Below are positions 1 to 7,371 of a DNA stretch of 64,000 nt, one piece after another. The first letter of the stretch is position 1; each line of letters starts with the position of its first letter. Source of the DNA: JAXGZG01 sp040771825 (lineage in GTDB: Bacteria; Bacillota; Sulfobacillia; Fermentithermobacillales; Fermentithermobacillaceae); NCBI GenBank assembly GCA_040771825.1, contig JAXGZG010000002.1:1-64000 (forward strand). The letters run 5' to 3'. The translations under genes were made by a program, and so were the position numbers. A model generated the notes under the pieces. That model searched no databases and was not told the DNA's origin. It saw nothing but the letters and a program-made list of their open reading frames with translations.

Positions 1-795
1 GATTCACGCTTTGTCCGGCACAACAATCACGGCGAGCAGACACAGTACATGGTCAAGGATCATCACGAGGCAATCATCAGCCGGGAGGACTTTGAAGCTG
101 CTCACGCTTTTATTCACCAGCGGGCAACGGAAAAAGGTGTCGTCAAAGGGAGCGACAAATACCAGAATCGCTACACCTTCTCAGGCAAGATCATCTGCGG
201 CGAGTGCGGCGGAACCTTTAAGCGCCGGATTCACAGCTGCACCGGGTACAAGTACACTGCGTGGTGCTGCAATACCCATATCAAAGATAAGGATAAATGC
301 CACATGCTTTTTGTAAAAGACGATAATCTGAAGCAGGCTTTCATCACCATGATAAACAAGCTGGTCTACGCACATCGGATCATCCTAAAGCCATATGTGG
401 ACGCGCTGAAAAACACATCGTCGGACGACTCACTTCGGCGCATTCAGGAAATACAGACCCTATTGGCGCAGAATACAGAAAAGCGCGAGACGCTGACAAA
501 GCTCATGACACAGGGCATCATCGATCCGATCCTTTTCAATAAAGAAACGAACGAGCTGCTTTCGCAGGCGGACAGTTTCCGCGATGAGATCAACGCTTTA
601 AAAAACGCTGTTTCCGGAGATGTAACAAAGGTCACCGCAGCCACAGCGCTTTTGCACTTTACAGAAAAAGGTGGAATACTTCAGGAATTTGATGATGCTC
701 TGTTTAAAGAATATGTGAACCGCATCATTGTGCGCTCCAGAAATGAAGTGTGCTTTGAACTGAAATGCGGTCTGACACTTCGGGAAAGGATGTGA
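1..795 (+). CDS. Large serine recombinase, C-terminal part (cut by window edge)
   Basis: The reading frame is open from base 1, so the N-terminal catalytic domain and part of the recombinase domain lie outside the window. What remains shows the family's usual C-terminal half: the end of the recombinase domain (HHEAIISREDFEAAHA), a zinc beta-ribbon with two Cys pairs (CGECGG near base 200 and a later CCN), and a long helical segment rich in Glu, Lys and Leu that is likely the coiled coil. Large serine recombinases cut and join DNA at att sites during excision and integration of phages and conjugative elements. The gene stops four bases before the next recombinase gene, in a three-gene run typical of clostridial integrative elements. 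The family is clear. The substrate sites cannot be known from this fragment. Confidence 0.88.
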   Translation, partial: DSRFVRHNNHGEQTQYMVKDHHEAIISREDFEAAHAFIHQRATEKGVVKGSDKYQNRYTFSGKIICGECGGTFKRRIHSCTGYKYTAWCCNTHIKDKDKCHMLFVKDDNLKQAFITMINKLVYAHRIILKPYVDALKNTSSDDSLRRIQEIQTLLAQNTEKRETLTKLMTQGIIDPILFNKETNELLSQADSFRDEINALKNAVSGDVTKVTAATALLHFTEKGGILQEFDDALFKEYVNRIIVRSRNEVCFELKCGLTLRERM

Positions 796-799
796 GAAC

Positions 800-1210
800 A
801 TGGGACATACACCTTACGGCTACAGCATTGAAAACGGCTGCGCCACCATTAACAAGGATGAAGCTGATAAAATACGAAAGCTCTATGAGAATTACATCTC
901 CGGGATGGCACTGGCCAAGGCTGCTGCCGCTGCTGGCATTGAAACCTACCACGGCACGGCAAAGCGCCTGATGGAAAACAGGCACTACCTCGGAGACGAT
1001 TTTTACCCGGCTATCATCGATCAGGAGACCTTTGATGAAGCTGCTGCCATCCGTCTGGAACGTGCCGGGAAACTCGGCAGGTTGAACAGGAAAAAAACTC
1101 AAAACCTACAGCGTCTCCTACCGGCTTTCGCATGGCAGCGGCAGAGCAACACTATGAAGATCCGAGGCTGCAGGCAGAATACCTCTACAGCCTCATTGAA
1201 AGCGAGGTAA
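800..1210 (+). CDS. Small recombinase-domain protein, 3' end frameshifted
   Basis: This 136-residue product matches only the DNA-binding recombinase domain of serine recombinases (HTPYGYSIENG, then LMENRHYLGDDFYPAIID) and has no catalytic N-terminal domain. Small proteins of this kind sit between two full serine recombinases in many Firmicutes elements. The last 40 or so residues look unnatural (many Arg and Gln). The +2 frame after the run of seven A at 1091-1097 reads a far more protein-like tail containing FRMAAAEQHYEDP and ending YSLIESEVS at a TAA (1213-1215). That TAA overlaps the ATG of the next gene as TAATG. One more A in the run would restore the frame. The original protein is therefore inferred to run 800-1215, with either a real frameshift, slippage or a base-calling error here. 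Confidence 0.72.
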   Translation: MGHTPYGYSIENGCATINKDEADKIRKLYENYISGMALAKAAAAAGIETYHGTAKRLMENRHYLGDDFYPAIIDQETFDEAAAIRLERAGKLGRLNRKKTQNLQRLLPAFAWQRQSNTMKIRGCRQNTSTASLKAR

Positions 1211-1214
1211 GCTA

Positions 1215-2783
1215 ATGGGAAATGTTATGGTGATTCCGGCCAGACGGCAGGTCGGAAATACAGTAAAACAATCAGCTCAGAAAAAGCTCCGTGTTGCAGC
1301 CTACTGCCGCGTCAGCACGGATTCCGAAGAACAGGAAACAAGCTACGAGGCTCAGGTCACGCACTACACCGAGTACATTCAAAAGAATCCGGAATGGGAG
1401 CTGGCGGGCATATTTGCAGACGACGGTATCTCCGGCACCAACACAAAAAAGCGTGACGAATTCAACCGAATGATCGACGAGTGCATGGCCGGTAACATCG
1501 ACATGGTCATCACCAAGTCCATCAGCCGATTTGCCCGAAACACTCTCGACTGCCTGCAATACATCCGGCAGCTGAAGGACAAGAACATACCTGTTTATTT
1601 TGAGAAGGAAGCCATCAACACGCTGGACGCTAAAGGCGAGGTGCTGATCACGATCATGGCGAGCCTTGCCCAGCAGGAAAGCCAGTCAATGAGCCAGAAC
1701 ATCAAGCTGGGACTTCAATACCGCTACCAGCAAGGCAAGGTGCAGGTCAATCACAATCGCTTCCTCGGATACACAAAGGATGACAACGGGCATCTGATCA
1801 TTGATCCGGAGCAGGCAGAAATCGTAAAGCGCATATACCGAGAATACCTTGAAGGCTCCAGCATGGATAAGATCGCCGACGGGCTTATGGCTGATGGCAT
1901 CCTTACCGGCGCTGGCAAGACAAAATGGCACACCAGCACCATCAATAAGATTCTCCGCAACGAGAAGTACATGGGCGACGCGCTGCTTCAAAAGACCTAT
2001 ACCACAGACTTCTTAACAAAAAAGCGGATCAAGAACAACGGCACCGTCCCTCAATACTACGTTGAGGGCGATCATGAAGCAATCATTCCGAAAGAGCTCT
2101 TCATGCAGGTGCAGGCGGAGCTTGTCCGTCGCCGGGTAGTCCACGTCAGCCCGACAGGCAAAAAACGCAGCTTCTCCTGCAATCACTGTTTTGCACAGAT
2201 GGTTTTCTGCGGAGACTGCGGTGAGCTTTACCGGCGCGTTCACTGGAACAATCACGGCTGCAAATCCATCGTCTGGCGCTGCATCAGCCGTCTGGAACCG
2301 ACCTCGGCTGAAAAGAACTGCACCAACCGGACGGTGAACGAGCTCCTGCTGCAGGAAATTACGGTCAAGGCCTTCAATCAGCTTCTCACCGAACGCGACG
2401 TGTTTCTTAAAACCTTACAGCAGAACATCGCCAAGGCTGTGGTCAACGCTGACACCCTCTCACCGGACGGCATTCAGAGCAGGCTCTTGGAACTGCAAAA
2501 GGAGCTCATCAAGAAGGCAAACAATAAACAGGACTACGATGCCATCGCTGATGAGATTTTCCGGCTCCGTGACCAGAAAGAACAATCAGAGCTTGACAGC
2601 CACCACCGGGAAGAAGCCATGAACCGGATCAAGGAGCTGCAGGACTTCATCTCCGAGCAGGAAACCGACATAACAGAGTTTGATGAGGCTCTGGTCAAAA
2701 AACTCATCGAGAAGATTACCGTCTTCAACGACCACTTCACCGTGGAATTCAAGTCCGGCATCACAATCGACATTGAAGCATAA
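1215..2783 (+). CDS. Large serine recombinase (site-specific recombinase)
   Basis: This is a complete 522-residue large serine recombinase. The N-terminal resolvase domain (about residues 25-165) carries the catalytic serine in YCRVSTD and the conserved ITKSISRFARNT and LASLAQQES-type motifs. The recombinase domain follows (GYTKDDNGHL to about residue 300). A zinc ribbon comes next (CNHC, then CGDCGELYRR, then later Cys), followed by a long coiled-coil segment. It would catalyse integration or excision of the mobile element by a Ser-linked double-strand exchange. The start at 1215 overlaps the stop of the corrected upstream frame (TAATG), and a GAGG lies just upstream; Met5 is an alternative. 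It ends at a strong hairpin terminator. The base composition differs from that of the chromosomal genes beyond 5983. Confidence 0.93.
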   Translation: MGNVMVIPARRQVGNTVKQSAQKKLRVAAYCRVSTDSEEQETSYEAQVTHYTEYIQKNPEWELAGIFADDGISGTNTKKRDEFNRMIDECMAGNIDMVITKSISRFARNTLDCLQYIRQLKDKNIPVYFEKEAINTLDAKGEVLITIMASLAQQESQSMSQNIKLGLQYRYQQGKVQVNHNRFLGYTKDDNGHLIIDPEQAEIVKRIYREYLEGSSMDKIADGLMADGILTGAGKTKWHTSTINKILRNEKYMGDALLQKTYTTDFLTKKRIKNNGTVPQYYVEGDHEAIIPKELFMQVQAELVRRRVVHVSPTGKKRSFSCNHCFAQMVFCGDCGELYRRVHWNNHGCKSIVWRCISRLEPTSAEKNCTNRTVNELLLQEITVKAFNQLLTERDVFLKTLQQNIAKAVVNADTLSPDGIQSRLLELQKELIKKANNKQDYDAIADEIFRLRDQKEQSELDSHHREEAMNRIKELQDFISEQETDITEFDEALVKKLIEKITVFNDHFTVEFKSGITIDIEA

Positions 2784-2829
2784 AAAGGCTCCTCGCCGCC
2801 GACGCATTTGCCGGTAGTGAGGAGCCTTT
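2784..2829. terminator. Bidirectional hairpin terminator between recombinase and ars genes
   Basis: An 11-bp perfect stem (2784-2794 with 2819-2829, core GGCTCCTC/GAGGAGCC) has a 24-base loop. A runs and T runs flank it on both sides, so it can end transcription of the recombinase operon (plus strand) and of the ars operon (minus strand), which converge here. Confidence 0.85.
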
Positions 2830-2844
2830 ATCTCTTCTGAATGA

Positions 2845-3195
2845 TCAGCCTAACAACTTTTCAACTTCTCCCGGCTTTAGCACTTTACCGACAGATACGA
2901 TTTTATCATTAACAAGGAGTGCAGGCATACTCATAACACCATAGCTCATTACCTTCTCCATATCGGTGATGTACTCTACCTCAACATTCAATCCAAGATT
3001 CTCAACAGCTTTCTTGGCATTCTCATACTGTTCGTGACATGACTTGCAACCCGCACCAAGAACTTTGATGCAGCAAACGCCATCAATCTTTTCTCCGCAG
3101 CAGGGAGTAGATTCAGCCTTAACTTCTTCCGTCCCTCCGCAGCAACATGTGGGCTCCGCCTTGACTACTTCTTTTTTCTTACCAAACAGTGCCAT
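2845..3195 (-). CDS. Small thioredoxin/glutaredoxin-like redox protein with Cys-rich N-terminus
   Basis: This 116-residue protein ends in a small thioredoxin-fold domain (about residues 43-116) of the kind called redox-active disulfide protein 2. The active site is GCKSCHEQ (CxxC) and the cis-Pro loop is SMPALLVND. The N-terminal 40 residues are rich in Cys (TCCCGG, TPCCGE, VCC) and could bind metal or metalloid. The start at 3195 (MALFGKKK) is chosen because AGGAGG lies 8 bases upstream; an ATG two codons earlier is too close to it. It is the last gene of the arsR-acr3-permease operon, 9 bases below the permease, and such proteins are often encoded beside these permeases. A role in reducing or handing over arsenic species is an inference. 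Confidence 0.82.
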   Translation of the reverse strand: MALFGKKKEVVKAEPTCCCGGTEEVKAESTPCCGEKIDGVCCIKVLGAGCKSCHEQYENAKKAVENLGLNVEVEYITDMEKVMSYGVMSMPALLVNDKIVSVGKVLKPGEVEKLLG

Positions 3196-3209
3196 GATCA
3201 TATCCTCCT

Positions 3210-4208
3210 TCAGATGAATAAACTTTGAAATACATTAAAGCCGTATCCGACAATGATGATACCCACTGTGCAGATGGCTATAAATGTCGCTAAGAGTTTT
3301 GGCTTGATAGCCTTTTTCAGCATTATGAGGGACGGAAGGCTGAGCGTGGTAACCGCCATCATAAAGCTGAGAATCGTACCGAGCAATGCTCCCTTTGCCA
3401 AAAGTGCCTCGGCAATCGGAATCGTGCCGAAAATGTCTGCGTACATGGGTATGCCGACAAGCGTGGCGAGTATCACACCGAACGGATTATTGCTGCCGAG
3501 AACGGTTTCCACCCAGCCTTCGGGAATCCAGTTATGGATCACCGCGCCGATAGCCACGCCGACAAGGATATAAGGGAACACTTTCTTAAAGGTGGATGCA
3601 ACCTGATCTCTGGAATAAATCAGCCGGTCTTTGACAGTGAGATTCAGAGACTCGATATCCACCTTGCTGTTGTTATTGCGGATAAAATCAGCAATCTGGT
3701 CTTCCATGTGCAGGTGTTCTATCAAAGTGCCGCCAATGACGGCGATGACAAGCCCCAGCACCACGTACGCCACGGCAATCTTCACGCCAAAGATACTGAC
3801 GAGAAGCACAAGACTTCCCAAGTCCACCATCGGTGATGAAATCAGGAAGGAAAATGTCACGCCAAGCGGAAGCCCCGCACTCGTAAAGCCCATAAAAATC
3901 GGAATGGACGAGCAGGAACAGAATGGCGTTACCGTTCCAAGCAAGGCACCGATAATATTCGCTCCGATCCCGTGGAATCTTCCCATGATCTTCCGACTGC
4001 GCTCCGGAGGGAAGAAACTCTGGATATAGGAAATCAGGAAGATCAACACACAAAGCAATACTGTTATTTTAATTGTGTCATAGATGAAGAACTGTATGCT
4101 TCCGCCAATCCGACTATCCGTATCAAGTCCGGCTGTAAGCAGCAGTTTTCCAATTATGGTGTTCAGCCACTTCATCCCAAGGATCTGATCCTGAATAAAA
4201 GTCCACAT
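3210..4208 (-). CDS. ArsP/DUF318-family permease
   Basis: This is a polytopic membrane protein of 332 residues with about eight hydrophobic segments. The motif TPFCSCSSIPIF at about residue 95 is the signature of the permease family PF03773. Characterised members (ArsP) export trivalent organoarsenicals, and the Cys residues in this motif are proposed to bind arsenic. The start codon overlaps the stop of acr3 by one base (TAATG), so the two are translationally coupled. Position between acr3 and a thioredoxin-like gene under ArsR control supports a role in metalloid efflux. The exact substrate cannot be read from sequence, and many family members are uncharacterised. Confidence 0.85.
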   Translation of the reverse strand: MWTFIQDQILGMKWLNTIIGKLLLTAGLDTDSRIGGSIQFFIYDTIKITVLLCVLIFLISYIQSFFPPERSRKIMGRFHGIGANIIGALLGTVTPFCSCSSIPIFMGFTSAGLPLGVTFSFLISSPMVDLGSLVLLVSIFGVKIAVAYVVLGLVIAVIGGTLIEHLHMEDQIADFIRNNNSKVDIESLNLTVKDRLIYSRDQVASTFKKVFPYILVGVAIGAVIHNWIPEGWVETVLGSNNPFGVILATLVGIPMYADIFGTIPIAEALLAKGALLGTILSFMMAVTTLSLPSLIMLKKAIKPKLLATFIAICTVGIIIVGYGFNVFQSLFI

Positions 4209-5248
4209 TATGCAAACCTCGCTTTCGTTTTATTTGCTATCCGCACAAGCATCAGCATGACCGGAACCTCCGTCAGAACGCCTACTGTAGTGGCGAGAGC
4301 CGCGGGACTTGTCGTGCCAAAGAGTGCAATCGCCACAGCCACCGCAAGTTCAAAGAAGTTCGATGCACCGATCATCCCGGCAGGAGCCGCAATATCATGC
4401 GGTAATTTCAGTAGCTTGCTTGCCCCATAAGTGATAAAGAAAATCAAAAAAGTCTGAATGGTTAGCGGCACCGCTATCAGAACAATATGAAGCGGATTGG
4501 ACAAAATCACCTCTGCCTGTGAACTGAAGATAATAACCAGCGTCAACAGCAGACCTATCGTTGTGGCATTGTCGAACTTGTGGATAAACGCGCTCTCAAA
4601 GTAATCCGCGCCTCTTTGCTTCGTGACTGTTATCCTCGTGAGGATGCCGCCCACAAGCGGAATCACTACAAACAGAAAGATGCTGACGAACAGGGTGCTA
4701 TAGGGAACAGCCACATTGGAAACGCCTAAAAGGAATTTTACGATCGGAACAAAAGCCACAAGGATGATGAGGTCATTTGTTGCCACCTGTACGACCGTAT
4801 AAGCAGGATTTCCTTTTGTAAGCGTACTCCACACAAACACCATCGCCGTACACGGAGCAGCTCCTAAAAGCACAGCTCCGGCAAGGTACTCCGTTGCCAA
4901 TCCCGGAGATATGAAGGTCTTGAATACGACAAACAGAAAAAGATAAGCAATTCCATACATGGTGAACGGCTTGATCAACCAGTTCGTAACCCATGTGACC
5001 AGAAGTCCCTTCGGATTCTTTCCAATCTGTTTTATGCTCTGAAAATCCACTTTCATCATCATAGGGTAGATCATGACCCAGATGAGAACAGCGATAGGAA
5101 TCGAAATTCCGGAAATCTGAAATTGACCGAGCGTATCAGGAATAGCCGGGATAAAATGCCCAATCAGTACTCCTATGGCCATGCAGAGCAGTACCCACAC
5201 AGAAAGATAACGCTGAAATGTATTTATGCCTTTGCTTTGATTGCTCAT
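4208..5248 (-). CDS. acr3: Acr3-type arsenite efflux permease
   Basis: This 346-residue membrane protein has about ten transmembrane segments and belongs to the BASS/Acr3 fold. The family's key residues are present: the Cys in GAAPCTAMVFVW (about residue 130), needed for arsenite transport, and the Glu in GASNFFELAVAVAI near the end. It exports As(III) using the proton motive force. A start nine codons upstream is possible at 5275, but that ATG lies inside a palindromic operator. The Met at 5248 has GGAGG seven bases ahead and is preferred. It is the second gene of the operon, 98 bases below arsR, with an operator and a hairpin in that gap. Confidence 0.93.
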   Translation of the reverse strand: MSNQSKGINTFQRYLSVWVLLCMAIGVLIGHFIPAIPDTLGQFQISGISIPIAVLIWVMIYPMMMKVDFQSIKQIGKNPKGLLVTWVTNWLIKPFTMYGIAYLFLFVVFKTFISPGLATEYLAGAVLLGAAPCTAMVFVWSTLTKGNPAYTVVQVATNDLIILVAFVPIVKFLLGVSNVAVPYSTLFVSIFLFVVIPLVGGILTRITVTKQRGADYFESAFIHKFDNATTIGLLLTLVIIFSSQAEVILSNPLHIVLIAVPLTIQTFLIFFITYGASKLLKLPHDIAAPAGMIGASNFFELAVAVAIALFGTTSPAALATTVGVLTEVPVMLMLVRIANKTKARFA

Positions 5249-5268
5249 GACTTCGCCTCCATTAGTTT

Positions 5269-5286
5269 GATACATTGAAATGTATC
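5269..5286. promoter_or_regulatory. Palindromic operator before acr3
   Basis: A perfect 8-bp inverted repeat with a 2-bp centre, GATACATT-GA-AATGTATC, lies between arsR and acr3. It shares arm and spacer design with the palindrome over the arsR promoter (ACATTTACA-GT-TGTCAATGT). Both are likely ArsR sites; this is inferred from their similarity and position. Confidence 0.6.
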
Positions 5287-5304
5287 TATGCTTAAGGGCT
5301 TTAT

Positions 5305-5330
5305 ATAGGCAATCCCAAAGGACTGCCTAT
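5305..5330 (-). promoter_or_regulatory. Intercistronic hairpin between arsR and acr3
   Basis: ATAGGCA (5305-5311) pairs with TGCCTAT (5324-5330), and the stem extends inward by TCC/GGA after one mismatch. There is no T run after it, so it may stabilise or process the mRNA rather than end transcription. Confidence 0.45.
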
Positions 5331-5346
5331 GAATGATAGATATCGA

Positions 5347-5667
5347 TTACTTCTTTTCCTTGCATCCGCAGGATACGCTCTCGTCCGTTTCGCAGTCACA
5401 TCTTGCGTAGGAACCGATCATGTCCCGGAACTCCCTGACCCCGTCTGCGGAGATGGAGTAATGCATCCATTTTCCCTCTTTGTAGTAATCTACAAGTCCG
5501 CTGTCCGCAAGGATCTTCATGTGATGCGAAAGAGTCGGCTGTGTGATATTCAGTTCCTCCAGCAGATCACATCCGCACTTCTCCCCATGCTGGAGAGCAA
5601 GCATGATCGCAAGGCGGTTCTCATCCGTGAGCGCCTTTATTTTTTTAACGTCTTCTCTGAATCCCAT
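5347..5667 (-). CDS. arsR: ArsR-family metalloid-responsive repressor
   Basis: This is a 106-residue winged-helix repressor. The recognition region reads EELNITQPTLSHHMKIL. The arsenic-sensing Cys pair of classical ArsR is present in the preceding helix as KCGCDLLE, and the C-terminus has further Cys (CDCE, CGCKEKK). As(III) binding to such Cys residues releases the repressor from DNA. A GTG at 5676 overlaps the Shine-Dalgarno itself, so the ATG at 5667, eight bases below GGAGG, is taken as the start. It leads the operon arsR-acr3-permease-trx and very likely represses its own promoter, whose -35 box lies within a 20-bp palindrome. Confidence 0.94.
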   Translation of the reverse strand: MGFREDVKKIKALTDENRLAIMLALQHGEKCGCDLLEELNITQPTLSHHMKILADSGLVDYYKEGKWMHYSISADGVREFRDMIGSYARCDCETDESVSCGCKEKK

Positions 5668-5693
5668 GATTTTCACCTCCGAGAGATGTACAT

Positions 5694-5722
5694 ATTATAT
5701 CACACACATTTACAGTTGTCAA
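5694..5722 (-). promoter_or_regulatory. Sigma-A promoter of the ars operon
   Basis: On the minus strand the sequence reads TTGACA (5717-5722), 17 bases, then TATAAT (5694-5699). Both hexamers match the consensus fully. It lies 27 bases above the arsR start codon. Confidence 0.88.
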
Positions 5723-5725
5723 TGT
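5706..5725. promoter_or_regulatory. ArsR operator over the -35 box
   Basis: ACATTTACA (5706-5714) and TGTCAATGT (5717-5725) form a near-perfect inverted repeat (8 of 9 pairs) around a 2-bp centre. It covers the -35 hexamer, so a bound repressor would block RNA polymerase. Confidence 0.65.
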
Positions 5726-5744
5726 ATGAATATAATATTGTTTC

Positions 5745-5787
5745 AAAAAACTCCCCGACTCTGATGGCAGTGTGGGAGCCTTTTTTC
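5745..5787. terminator. Hairpin terminator between rlmD and the ars operon
   Basis: CTCCC (5751-5755) pairs with GGGAG (5774-5778). A run of six A sits on the left and six T on the right, so it can work on either strand. On the minus strand it would stop transcripts coming from rlmD before they enter arsR. Confidence 0.65.
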
Positions 5788-5789
5788 CG

Positions 5790-5873
5790 ACATCTATCTC
5801 ACAGCCACAACTACCCAACATCTAACTCGGCAACTCAACATAGTGACATCTATCGTGGCAACTCAACTCTAAC
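5790..5873. repeat. Three 28-bp tandem repeats, likely an IS21-family end remnant
   Basis: Three units of exactly 28 bp start at 5790, 5818 and 5846. Each begins ACATCTA and carries a second block, GGCAACTCAAC in units 2 and 3 and a diverged form in unit 1. Multiple short repeats of this look are typical of the ends of IS21-family elements. No transposase gene (istA or istB) is present, so this would be a lone end. The family assignment is from memory of such ends, not from a search. Confidence 0.55.
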
Positions 5874-5982
5874 ACTTTTTGACCCAGATTGCCCTTCGAT
5901 AAGTTACCGAGAAGCGTTTTGGCTGCCCAATGCCAAATTTGCCCGAGTGTCCGAAAACCGCAGTATTAGCGGGCTTTCGCGG

Positions 5983-7371
5983 CTATTTGCCGTCGACCCT
6001 TGACATCAATACTACCGTCTCGACATGCGGCGTCATGGGAAACATGTCTATGGGCTGGCAGAATCGCGGCACCCAACCTTGCCCGGTAAGGGTAATAAGA
6101 TCCCTGCCCAAAGTAGCAGGGTTACACGAAACGTACACGATGGCCCTGGGCCTGAACTTACTTATGGCAACCAGAGCGCGTTCGTCTGCGCCGCCCCTAG
6201 GTGGGTCCAATATGACAACACCGGGGCTTCTAGCCCCTCTGCGTCTCGAGAGGGAGGGGAGCACCTTCTCTGCTTTACCTTCAAGGAACTGCACGTTCTT
6301 AATGGCGTTGATTTCGGCGTTCTTCCCGGCGTCGACGACAGCAGGATGGACCTCCTCGATACCCCTGGCAAAAGCGGCTTTCTTGGCGGCGAACAGAGTG
6401 ATGGTCCCAATGCCGGAATAGACATCGTAGACAACATCATCAGAAGTAATCTGGGCGGCGTTCAGGGCTTCTTGATACAGCCGGACAGCCTGTCCCGAGT
6501 TAACCTGGTAGAACGAATGGGGGGAGATTCGGAACTTGAGATGGCCTAGTTCGTCGGACCCCAGTACGTCTTGTATGTACGGGCTGCCCCAAAGAATCCT
6601 CTGGCGTTCTCCCAGGATAATGTTGGTTTTCTCCATGTTGATGTTCAGTACTACACTCCGAAGGCCTGGAAGCGATTGGGCGAGGCTGGCGACAAGCTCA
6701 GACTCTCCAGAAAGTGACCGCCCATTCACAACTAGAACCGCCATGCGTTCTCCGGTGCCCGGTGCAACCCGGGCAACAACGTGGCGGATCAAGCCTCGTC
6801 CGGTCTTCTCGCTGTAAACCGAGTAACCACGCCTGCGGATCTCATCCATGAGGGCAAGAACAACTTCTCGCGCCAAAGGGTGCTCTAAAGCACAGTCCTC
6901 TGAGGGGACAACCCGGTGGGTATAGGGTTCGTAGAATCCGGCCACAACCTGACCGTTTTCCATTGACACTGGAACTTCCACCTTGTTTCGGTAGCCCAGA
7001 ATCTCGGGTGAAGGGATGCATGGGCGAACCTCTAGGTCCTTAATGCGGGCTATACGGCTTGACGCCTCGAGTACAATCTGGCGCTTCCATTCCAGCTGGA
7101 GGTCATAATCTAAGTGCTGCCACGTGCAGCCGCCACACCGAGAGGCAACGGGGCAAGTCTCAGATACCCTTCCGGCACCCGGTTCCAAGACTTTGACTGG
7201 CCGCCCTCTTAGGTACCCTTTCTTCCGCTCGATGATGGAGTACTGGACGACATCTCCCGGAGCCGTCCCCGCCAAAAACACTACGAGGCCCCGGTCAGGC
7301 CCCAAAAGGACCCGGCCGACGCCTTCGCCCCTATGATTGAGTCCCGTAACCTCGGCACGATTCTCAGTCAA
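5983..7371 (-). CDS. rlmD: 23S rRNA (uracil-5)-methyltransferase, RlmD/RlmCD family
   Basis: This 462-residue protein methylates C5 of specific uridines in 23S rRNA with S-adenosylmethionine. An N-terminal TRAM-like RNA-binding domain is followed by the iron-sulfur cluster Cys (CPVASRCGGC, plus a Cys in SEDCALEHP). The SAM-binding motif is VYDVYSGIGTITL, and the catalytic Cys is in VYVSCNPATLGRDL. The predicted start is a TTG at 7371 that overlaps the murB stop as TTGA. A GGAG lies rather far upstream, so the start is less certain than the rest. It is the last gene of the pcrA-ligA-gatCAB-murB operon and marks the border with the foreign segment at 5983. Confidence 0.93.
   Translation of the reverse strand: MTENRAEVTGLNHRGEGVGRVLLGPDRGLVVFLAGTAPGDVVQYSIIERKKGYLRGRPVKVLEPGAGRVSETCPVASRCGGCTWQHLDYDLQLEWKRQIVLEASSRIARIKDLEVRPCIPSPEILGYRNKVEVPVSMENGQVVAGFYEPYTHRVVPSEDCALEHPLAREVVLALMDEIRRRGYSVYSEKTGRGLIRHVVARVAPGTGERMAVLVVNGRSLSGESELVASLAQSLPGLRSVVLNINMEKTNIILGERQRILWGSPYIQDVLGSDELGHLKFRISPHSFYQVNSGQAVRLYQEALNAAQITSDDVVYDVYSGIGTITLFAAKKAAFARGIEEVHPAVVDAGKNAEINAIKNVQFLEGKAEKVLPSLSRRRGARSPGVVILDPPRGGADERALVAISKFRPRAIVYVSCNPATLGRDLITLTGQGWVPRFCQPIDMFPMTPHVETVVLMSRVDGK

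Noticed and set aside
5329..6003. Long plus-strand open frame across arsR and into the rlmD end
   Set aside because: It is antisense to a clear arsR gene, covers its promoter and terminator, and has no ribosome site or protein-like content.
6025..6549. Plus-strand open frames opposite rlmD
   Set aside because: They mirror a well-conserved gene and have no domains; shadows of GC-rich coding sequence.
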